From VGBV01 sp963780395 (GTDB lineage: Bacteria; Actinomycetota; Thermoleophilia; Solirubrobacterales; 70-9): DNA of 64,000 bases. The DNA is taken from positions 124,001 through 188,000 of the forward strand of contig CAWABY010000015.1 in assembly GCA_963780395.1 (NCBI GenBank), given 5' to 3'. A program made the translations under genes and the position numbers. This document shows, piece after piece, positions 58,144 to 64,000 of this stretch. Positions within the stretch are counted from its first letter, which is position 1; every line of letters begins with the position of its first letter. The notes beneath the pieces were generated by a model. The model was not told the origin of the DNA and did not search any database. It worked only from the letters and a program-made list of their open reading frames with translations.

Positions 58144-59547
58144 ATGGCGACGAAGCAGAAGGCCGAGGCTGAGGCCAAGGCAAAGGACGACGGCAAGCCC
58201 GCCGCCGAGGGCACGCTCTCGATCACCGACAGCCGCACCGGCGAGTCCTATGAGGTCGAGATCACCGACGGCACCATCCGCACCTTGGACCTGCGCCAGA
58301 TCAAGGTCTCCGAGGACGACTTCGGGATGATGGGCTACGACCCGGCCTTCACCAACACCGCCTCCTGCCGCTCGGCGGTCACCTACATCGACGGCGAGGC
58401 CGGTGTCCTCCAGCACCGCGGGATCCCGATCGAGCAGCTCTGCGAGCACTCCAGCTACCTCGAGGTCGCCTACCTGCTGATCTTCGGCGAGCTGCCGACC
58501 AAGGCTCAGCTGGAACGCTGGGTCTATGACGTCACGCACCACACCTTCGTCCACGAGGACATCAAGAAGCTGAACGAGGCGTTCCGTCACGACGCTCATC
58601 CGATGGGGATGCTGCTCTCCTCGGTCGGGGCGCTGTCGACCTTCTATCCCACCGCGAAGGAGATCGACGACGAGGAGGAGCGCTACATGGCGGCGATCCG
58701 CCTGATCGCCAAGGTCCCGACCCTGGCGGCATTCGCCTATCGCCACAGCCAGGGCTATCCCTACGTCTATCCGGACAACGAGCTCAGCTACCCCGAGAAC
58801 TTCCTCTCGATGCTGTTCAAGATGGAGAACACCTTCGAGCCCGACCCGCGGCTGGCGAAGGCGCTCGACGTGCTCTTCATCCTGCATGCCGACCACGAGC
58901 AGAACTGCTCGACCAACGCGGTGCGCTCGGTCGGCTCCTCGGACGTCGATCCCTACTCGGCGGTCGCGGCCGGCATCGCGGCGCTGTACGGACCGCTCCA
59001 CGGCGGCGCCAACGAGGCCGTGCTGCGGATGCTGCGCAGGATCGAGTCCACCGACAACATCCCCGACTTCCTCGAGGGCGTCAAGAACCGCGAGGAGAAG
59101 CTGATGGGCTTCGGCCACCGCGTTTACAAGAACTACGACCCGCGGGCGCGGATCATCAAGAAGCACGTGGACGAGGTGCTGGAGGTGACCGGCGAGAACC
59201 CGCTGCTGGACATCGCAACCGAGCTGGAGAAGCGCGCGCTCGACGACGACTTCTTCACCTCGCGCAAGCTCTACCCCAACGTCGACTTCTATTCGGGGCT
59301 GATCTACGAGGCGCTGCGGATCCCGACCGACATGTTCACGGTCATCTTCGCGATCCCGCGCACGTCGGGCTGGGTGGCGCAGTGGATGGAGCTGATCCTG
59401 GACACCGAGCAGAAGATCGCCCGCCCGCGCCAGATCTACACCGGCCGGCGCGACGTGGACTACACGCCGATCGAGAAGCGCGAGGGCCCCGAGAAGATCA
59501 CCGGTCCGCCCGCGCGGCGCCCGAAGCTGATCCGCCGCGGCGCTTAG
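58144..59547 (+). CDS. gltA: citrate synthase
   Basis: Condenses acetyl-CoA and oxaloacetate to citrate, opening the TCA cycle. 467 residues. His residues in LHADHEQNCSTNAVRSVGSS and GPLHGGANEAVL, and MGFGHRVYKNYDPRA with the catalytic Asp nearby are intact. The first 60 residues are an acidic extension with GESYEVEITDGTI, typical of the type II enzyme. ATG start with GAGGAGGTG upstream. An Arg/Pro-rich tail ends the protein. Confidence 0.95.
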   Translation: MATKQKAEAEAKAKDDGKPAAEGTLSITDSRTGESYEVEITDGTIRTLDLRQIKVSEDDFGMMGYDPAFTNTASCRSAVTYIDGEAGVLQHRGIPIEQLCEHSSYLEVAYLLIFGELPTKAQLERWVYDVTHHTFVHEDIKKLNEAFRHDAHPMGMLLSSVGALSTFYPTAKEIDDEEERYMAAIRLIAKVPTLAAFAYRHSQGYPYVYPDNELSYPENFLSMLFKMENTFEPDPRLAKALDVLFILHADHEQNCSTNAVRSVGSSDVDPYSAVAAGIAALYGPLHGGANEAVLRMLRRIESTDNIPDFLEGVKNREEKLMGFGHRVYKNYDPRARIIKKHVDEVLEVTGENPLLDIATELEKRALDDDFFTSRKLYPNVDFYSGLIYEALRIPTDMFTVIFAIPRTSGWVAQWMELILDTEQKIARPRQIYTGRRDVDYTPIEKREGPEKITGPPARRPKLIRRGA

Positions 59548-59558
59548 CTCGACTCGCG

Positions 59559-59900
59559 ATGCGCTGGCGCGTCACCGAGCGCCACGGCTCGGAGGTGACC
59601 AAGGGCAAGTTCGACACCCTGGACGAGGCGCTGGAACACGCCCGCGACCGCGTCGACGCCGCCCTACGCGAGGGCCGCCTGGGGACCGTCAGCATGCTGC
59701 GGGAGTTCACCCCCGACCAGCGGGTTCAGTCGCGGGTCGAGATCTCGGCAAGCCGCCTCTTCGCCGGCCCCCAGGCAGGGCTGGACGTGATGGGTGATGG
59801 GGCCGTGATCGCCTACACGGGCGGCCTCAAGCGCGAGGCCCTGGACGCCGACACCCTCGACCAGGCCTTCGAGCGCCTGCGGCAATCGCTCGGCGGCTGA
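59559..59900 (+). CDS. small protein of unknown function
   Basis: A 113-residue protein. The first half is RVTERHGSEVTKGKFDTLDEALEHARDRVDAALR, a compact alpha/beta start; the second half has IAYTGGLKREALDADTLDQAFERLRQSL. It has no signal peptide, membrane segment or metal site that I recognise. ATG at 59559, 11 bp after the citrate synthase stop, so it may be co-transcribed with gltA. Confidence 0.7.
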   Translation: MRWRVTERHGSEVTKGKFDTLDEALEHARDRVDAALREGRLGTVSMLREFTPDQRVQSRVEISASRLFAGPQAGLDVMGDGAVIAYTGGLKREALDADTLDQAFERLRQSLGG

Positions 59901-59934
59901 GATTCGACTCGGCGGGCGCGGGTACGCTGACGCG

Positions 59935-60225
59935 ATGAGCGAGAGCGTCGAAGCGGGGCGCCGGGTGAGGCTGCCTTCGGGGGCGGAGCCGCCGATCAAG
60001 GTCTTCATCAACGGCGCCGAGCAGAGCGAGGGGCCCGACTACACGCTGCGCGGCAACGAGATCCTGTTCAAGCGGCCGCTGATGGAGGAGCAGGTGAGCG
60101 GCGGGCGCTGGCTCGCGATGGCGCTGGGGCTGTTCGGCAGCTACGGGCGCCACGACACCGTCGACGTCCACTTCCACCTCGGGGGCGAGCTGAAGGCGAT
60201 CAGCGAGCCCGAGATCCTGCCCTAG
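59935..60225 (+). CDS. small protein of unknown function
   Basis: A 96-residue protein. A strand-rich start, VFINGAEQSEGPDYTLRGNEILFKRPL, resembles a beta-barrel or tail-fibre-like 'ING-EQ...Y' turn motif, then a short hydrophobic helix WLAMALGLFGSYG and DTVDVHFHLGG. Function unknown. ATG at 59935, 34 bp after the previous gene, convergent with the acyl-CoA dehydrogenase pair. Confidence 0.65.
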   Translation: MSESVEAGRRVRLPSGAEPPIKVFINGAEQSEGPDYTLRGNEILFKRPLMEEQVSGGRWLAMALGLFGSYGRHDTVDVHFHLGGELKAISEPEILP

Positions 60226-60237
60226 CCGGGTAGGCGT

Positions 60238-61263
60238 TCAGGCGATCACGGCCGGCTCGGCAGCGCCCAGGCCGGCCAGGTCGGCGACCCGGTCGCGGTG
60301 CTCGCGCGGGGAGCCCAGCATGCGGCCCGCGACGCGGGAGCGCTTCAGCCAGAACTGCAGGTCGTGCTCCCAGGTGAAGCCGATGCCGCCGAAGACCTGC
60401 AGGGCGGATGCCGTCGTCTCCCAGGCTGCGTCGGCCGCGCGAGCGCTCGCCATCGCCGCGGCCATCGGCAGCGACTCGGGCTCGGCGTCCGCTGCCCAAG
60501 CCGCGTAGTAGACGAGAGAGCGGGACTCCTCGACTCCCAGCAGCATCCCCGCGCAGCGGTGCGAGACCGCCTGGTAGGAGCCGATCGCGCGGTCGAACTG
60601 CTTGCGCTCGCGCGCGTACTCCACGGCCATCTCCATCGCCCGCTGGCCGATTCCGACCAGCTCGGCGGCGATCGCGACCGCGAGCCGGTCGCGGCCGGCG
60701 TCGACGTCGCCGGGCATCGGCTCGCCGGCCGCTGCGGCGGCGGTCGCGTAGGAGCGGGTGGCGTCGATCGTCTCCACCGCCTCGAAGTCCAGCTCTACCG
60801 CGGGCGCCAGCAGCGCGCCATCACCGTCGAAGCTGACCGCCACGTCGGCGGTAGGCAGGTCGCAGTAGAGGCTGCTGCGGCCGTCGGGCCCGATACCGCC
60901 GAACGAGCCCGTCGCCTCGCCCGAGGCGAGCTTCGGCAGCCACTCGGCCCTCTGCTCATCCGAGCCAGCCGCCGAGATCACCAGCGCGGCGCCCGCGGTG
61001 CCCAGCAGCGGCGAGGGGGCGCATGAAAACCCGGACTCCTCCAGCAGTACGGCCAGCTCGATCAGGCCGAGCCCCTGGCCGCCGTCCCCCTCGTCGATCG
61101 CGATCCCCGCCCAGCCCAGGTCGGCGATCTCCTTCCACAGCGCGTCGTCGTATGAGCGCGACTCGGCCAGCTCGCGGACCTTCTCGGGCTTGAACTTGGC
61201 GCCGAGAAACTGCTTGGCTGTGCCCTTGATCTCGCTCTGCTCGTCGGAGAGGTCGAAGTTCAT
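60238..61263 (-). CDS. acyl-CoA dehydrogenase, probable non-catalytic subunit of a heteromeric pair
   Basis: A 341-residue acyl-CoA dehydrogenase homologue. It starts MNFDLSDEQSEIKGTAKQFL and ends VFGGIGFTWEHDLQFWLKRSR, the usual C-terminal arm of the FadE28-type subunits, which lack the catalytic Glu of the partner. ATG at 61263, 19 bp after the gene for the longer paralogue, so the two probably form an alpha2beta2 enzyme as in steroid and fatty-acid side-chain oxidation. Confidence 0.88.
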   Translation of the reverse strand: MNFDLSDEQSEIKGTAKQFLGAKFKPEKVRELAESRSYDDALWKEIADLGWAGIAIDEGDGGQGLGLIELAVLLEESGFSCAPSPLLGTAGAALVISAAGSDEQRAEWLPKLASGEATGSFGGIGPDGRSSLYCDLPTADVAVSFDGDGALLAPAVELDFEAVETIDATRSYATAAAAAGEPMPGDVDAGRDRLAVAIAAELVGIGQRAMEMAVEYARERKQFDRAIGSYQAVSHRCAGMLLGVEESRSLVYYAAWAADAEPESLPMAAAMASARAADAAWETTASALQVFGGIGFTWEHDLQFWLKRSRVAGRMLGSPREHRDRVADLAGLGAAEPAVIA

Positions 61264-61282
61264 GTGACGTTCCCTCGTGTCC

Positions 61283-62431
61283 TTACCTCAGCTTCGGGAG
61301 CCCCAGCACGCGCTCGGCGATGATGTTCTGCAGCACCTCGGTGGTGCCGCCCTCGATCGAGTTGGCGCGGCTGCGCAGGAAGCGGTAGCTGGCGTCGGTG
61401 CCGACCGTGACCCCTTCTGGCCCGGCGACCTCGCTGGCCATCTCGGTCATCGCCTGGTTGTAAGTGGCCCACTGCCACTTGCCCAGCGAGCCCTCGGGGC
61501 CCGGGATGCCCGTCTTCATCGTCGCGGTCAGCGTGCGCAGCGCCCCCAGGCGCATCGCCTCGATCCCTATCTGGAACTCGGCGACGCGCTGGCGAATCAG
61601 CGGGTCGTCCTCGAGGCCGCGCTCCCGCACCAGCGCGATCAGCTCCTCGAGCGTCCGGCGCAGACCGACGACCGCGACGGCGCCCAGCCCCGCACGCTCG
61701 AACATCAGCGTCGTGATCGCCACCTGCCAGCCGCCCCCGACGTCGCCGACGACGTTCTCGTCGGGGATCTCGGCCTCCTCCATGAAGATCTCGTTGAACT
61801 CGGCCTCGCCGGTGATCTGGCGCAGCGGCCTCACCTCGACCCCGGGCTGGTCCATGTCGAGGATGAAATAGGTGATGCCCTTGTGCTTGGGGGCGTCGGG
61901 GTCGGTGCGCGCCAGCAACATGCAGTACTTCGCCTCATGCGCATAGGTGGTCCAGACCTTCTGGCCCGTCACCTTCCAGGCGCCATTCGACTTCACGGCG
62001 CGCGACTTGAGCGAGGCCAGGTCCGAGCCCGACTCGGGCTCCGAGAACCCCTGGCACCAGATCTCCTCGCCGGAGAGGATCGGCTCGAGCCAGCGCTCCT
62101 TCTGCTCGTTCGTCCCGTGGGCGATGACCACGGGTCCGCCCATCACTAGGCCAAGTACGTTTGCCGGCGCCGGCACCGACCCGCGCGCGAGCTCCTCGTT
62201 GAAGATCGCCTGCTCGATCAGCGTCGCGCCGCGACCGCCGAACTCCTCGGGCCACGAGATCCCGGCCCAGCCCGCCTCGTGCATCTTCTTCTGCCAGGCG
62301 CGACGGAACTCGAACTCGGCCGCGTCATCGCCCTCCGGCGCCGGGCCCGGGTGGTTGGCCTCGAGCCAGCCCCGCACCTCGTCGCGGAAGGTTGCCTCAG
62401 ACTCGGTCAGCGACAGGTCCACGCCGCGCAC
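61283..62431 (-). CDS. acyl-CoA dehydrogenase, probable catalytic subunit of a heteromeric pair
   Basis: A 382-residue acyl-CoA dehydrogenase. WCQGFSEPESGSDLASLKSRA and KVTGQKVWTTYAHEAKYCMLLART are the FAD-binding region, and SIEGGTTEVLQNIIAERVLGLPK holds the Glu expected to abstract the alpha proton. GTG start at 62431 (or GTG 62422). It precedes the paralogue gene directly. Together they resemble FadE-type alpha2beta2 dehydrogenases active on bulky or branched acyl-CoAs. Confidence 0.9.
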   Translation of the reverse strand: MRGVDLSLTESEATFRDEVRGWLEANHPGPAPEGDDAAEFEFRRAWQKKMHEAGWAGISWPEEFGGRGATLIEQAIFNEELARGSVPAPANVLGLVMGGPVVIAHGTNEQKERWLEPILSGEEIWCQGFSEPESGSDLASLKSRAVKSNGAWKVTGQKVWTTYAHEAKYCMLLARTDPDAPKHKGITYFILDMDQPGVEVRPLRQITGEAEFNEIFMEEAEIPDENVVGDVGGGWQVAITTLMFERAGLGAVAVVGLRRTLEELIALVRERGLEDDPLIRQRVAEFQIGIEAMRLGALRTLTATMKTGIPGPEGSLGKWQWATYNQAMTEMASEVAGPEGVTVGTDASYRFLRSRANSIEGGTTEVLQNIIAERVLGLPKLR

Positions 62432-62506
62432 ACTAGCGCCTGGTTGACCGGCCAGTCAGCCCGACTGAGGCGCTTCCGGCCCGCACCACTGCGAACCCCA
62501 AAGCGG

Positions 62507-63457
62507 CTACCTGTAGAGCGCCAGCAGCACGATGACCGAGGCGACCCAGACGACCGCGGCTCCGATCATGCCCTTGTCCTCGAGCAGGATCGCGTCGGTC
62601 GAGCGGGTGTCCTTGCGGTCGTAGATCAGGTAGAGGTATCGGAAGATCCCGTAGGTGACCGCGGGCAGCGTGCCCAGCATCTTCGACCCGATCAGCGGCG
62701 AGTTGACGCAGTAGATCGCGTAGCTCATCACCGTCGCCGCGGTCACCATCGCCACCATCTGGTCGAGGAAGGGGATCGAATAGTGCTCCAGCACGGGCCT
62801 GCTTTCGGTCCCCGAGTGAAGCTCCGACGTCGCCTCCTGCCGGCGCTTCGTGAAGCCCAGGAAGAGGGCGACCATGCCGGTGCAGAGCAGCAGATAGGCC
62901 GAGGCGTCGGCGTCGACGGCGACGGCGCCGGCAAGAACGCGCAGCACGAACAGCCCGGCGATCGTCATCACGTCGAGGATCACCTCGTGCTTGAGCACGT
63001 AGGAGTAGAGCGTGGTGCCGATCCCGTAGGCGAGCACGAGGCCTCCGACCTCGGGGCCCTCGAGCGCGGTCGCGCCGGCGAGGCCGACCACGGTCAGCGC
63101 GACGGCAAGCGTGATCGCGGTGCGGATGCTGAGCTCGCCGGCGGCGATCGGGCGGAAGCGCTTCGTGGGGTGCTGGCGGTCCTCGTCGAGGTCGTGCGCG
63201 TCGTTGATCAGGTATCCGGCCGAGGCGACGGCGCAGAAGGCCAGGAAAGTGACAGTCGCGGCGAGGATCGCATTGACCTCGTCGAACTGGCCCGAGAACA
63301 GCAGCCCAGCGAACACGAGCAGGTTCTTGACCCACTCCTGCGGGCGCATGGCCACCAGCACGGCCTTGACCGGCCCGCGCCGTGGCTTCTTCGCCCCGCT
63401 CGCGACGATCGGATCCTCGCTCACCGCGGGCTTCTGCTCGAGAGTCGTGCCCTCCAT
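62507..63457 (-). CDS. UbiA-family prenyltransferase (decaprenyl-phosphate phosphoribosyltransferase-like)
   Basis: A nine-helix prenyltransferase-fold protein of 316 residues. RPQEWVKNLLVFAGLLFSG opens the core; the first Asp-rich motif NDAHDLDEDRQHPTKRFRP and the SYVLKHEVILDVM second region match the actinobacterial enzyme (Rv3806c type) that makes decaprenylphosphoryl-5-phosphoribose, precursor of arabinan donors. No partner genes are adjacent, so a related polyprenyl substrate is possible. ATG start at 63457. Confidence 0.85.
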   Translation of the reverse strand: MEGTTLEQKPAVSEDPIVASGAKKPRRGPVKAVLVAMRPQEWVKNLLVFAGLLFSGQFDEVNAILAATVTFLAFCAVASAGYLINDAHDLDEDRQHPTKRFRPIAAGELSIRTAITLAVALTVVGLAGATALEGPEVGGLVLAYGIGTTLYSYVLKHEVILDVMTIAGLFVLRVLAGAVAVDADASAYLLLCTGMVALFLGFTKRRQEATSELHSGTESRPVLEHYSIPFLDQMVAMVTAATVMSYAIYCVNSPLIGSKMLGTLPAVTYGIFRYLYLIYDRKDTRSTDAILLEDKGMIGAAVVWVASVIVLLALYR

Positions 63458-63487
63458 GAGGAGCGCAAGGTTAGGGATCGCGGGTGC

Positions 63488-64000
63488 TCAGTCGCGCAGC
63501 GGGTCAACCAGCACCCCGGGGTTGAGAATCCCCCGGGGATCGAGCTCGGCCTTGGCCGCGCGCAGCGCGGCCGCGAACGGGGCCGGCCGCTGGCGGTCAT
63601 ACCAGGGGCGGTGGTCGCGGCCGACCGCGTGGTGGTGGGTGATCGTGCCCCCGAGGTCGTTGATCGTCTCCGACACCGCCGCCTTGACCTCGTCCCACTG
63701 GTCGACCTCGGAGCCGCGCCGGGCCTTGGCCAGCACCGTGTAGTACGGGGCGGGGCCGTCGGGATAGACGTGGGTGAAGCGGCAGCCGATGCGCGGCGCC
63801 CCCGGCCCCTCCGCGGGCCCCCCGCAGGCGGACGCCACCGCCTTGCGGGCGGTCTCCATCACCTCGTCGTGGAAATCGGGGAAGCGGTCCCAAGTGATGG
63901 CGGTCTCGAAGGTGTCGGAGAGGACGCCGCAGGCGACCAGCGAGTCGCGCAAGTAGGGCGCGAAGAGGAAGGCGTGGCGCCAGGCGCCGACGGAGTCCCC
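63488..64000 (-). CDS. alkyl-DHAP synthase-like FAD oxidase, C-terminal part (partial)
   Basis: The frame is open through the right window edge, so the start is missing. The visible 170 residues include FLFAPYLRDSLVACGVLSDTFETAITWDRF and THHHAVGRDHRPWYDRQRP, the C-terminal substrate-binding part of alkylglycerone-phosphate synthase-type FAD oxidases, with the conserved HHH. The end is LDPRGILNPGVLVDPLRD. It may make ether-lipid or a related compound. The FAD-binding domain lies outside the window. Confidence 0.85.
   Translation of the reverse strand, partial: GDSVGAWRHAFLFAPYLRDSLVACGVLSDTFETAITWDRFPDFHDEVMETARKAVASACGGPAEGPGAPRIGCRFTHVYPDGPAPYYTVLAKARRGSEVDQWDEVKAAVSETINDLGGTITHHHAVGRDHRPWYDRQRPAPFAAALRAAKAELDPRGILNPGVLVDPLRD

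Overview
The window is GC-rich (about 70%), almost wall-to-wall coding, and uses many GTG and TTG starts. Neighbouring genes often overlap at ATGA, GTGA or TGATG, and convergent genes often share their stop codons. Together with the gene families present (DrrAB-type ABC exporter, UbiA-type decaprenylphosphoryl phosphoribose synthase homologue, LPATG sorting signal, Lys/Cys-rich protein tails, many acyl-CoA dehydrogenases), this suggests an actinobacterium, most likely class Thermoleophilia (Solirubrobacterales or a relative). That placement is inference from gene content, not a phylogeny. No IS element, prophage, CRISPR array or rRNA was seen. One tRNA is present, tRNA-Ser(UGA).

Layout. 1-2.9 kb: a 3 x 23 bp tandem repeat upstream of a membrane PAS-PAS-GGDEF-EAL c-di-GMP protein. 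2.9-11.9 kb: sugar-lactone oxidase, tRNA-Ser, thioesterase, NTF2-like protein, GIY-YIG-like protein, msrB, a cytochrome c / serS / LuxR-type regulator operon, flavin reductase, DrrAB-like ABC transporter and a small membrane protein. 12.0-27.5 kb: a complete 14-subunit respiratory complex I operon, nuoABCDEFGHI-[NTF2-like gene]-JKLMN. 27.7-38 kb: secreted repeat protein, AEC transporter, a double-domain ThyX-like protein, a sortase-type cupredoxin, acetyl-CoA synthetase, a VOC protein, a cupredoxin-like lipoprotein, a membrane protein and a CBS protein. 37.7-46 kb: saccharopine dehydrogenase-like reductase, SDR and hydrolase genes, a TadE-like protein, a UPF0104 membrane protein, BrkB, a haloalkane dehalogenase-like hydrolase and a sulfotransferase. 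46.1-50.4 kb: RpiB-like and RibD-reductase-like genes, then an acyl-CoA dehydrogenase, an aminoglycoside-phosphotransferase-fold kinase and a HAD hydrolase that together match the three domains of animal ACAD10. 50.4-60.2 kb: Gly-rich envelope protein, histidine kinase and response regulator, GH15 glucan hydrolase, DEAD-box helicase, quinone oxidoreductase, PfkB kinase, citrate synthase and two small unknowns. 60.2-64 kb: a paired acyl-CoA dehydrogenase operon, the UbiA-family prenyltransferase, and the C-terminus of an alkyl-DHAP-synthase-like FAD oxidase that runs off the window.

The metabolic picture is an aerobic heterotroph: fatty-acid or steroid-like oxidation (at least three acyl-CoA dehydrogenases), acetate activation, citrate synthase, complex I, and periplasmic electron carriers.

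The most important caution is a set of single-base lesions in genes expected to be intact. serS has ACG where ATG is expected. nuoE and nuoN each carry an apparent extra base. nuoH has an in-frame TAG. The Gly-rich gene at 50.4 kb is out of frame near its end. The rest of each gene looks under normal coding constraint, so draft-assembly consensus errors are the simplest explanation, but very recent gene decay and, for serS, true ACG initiation cannot be excluded from sequence alone.
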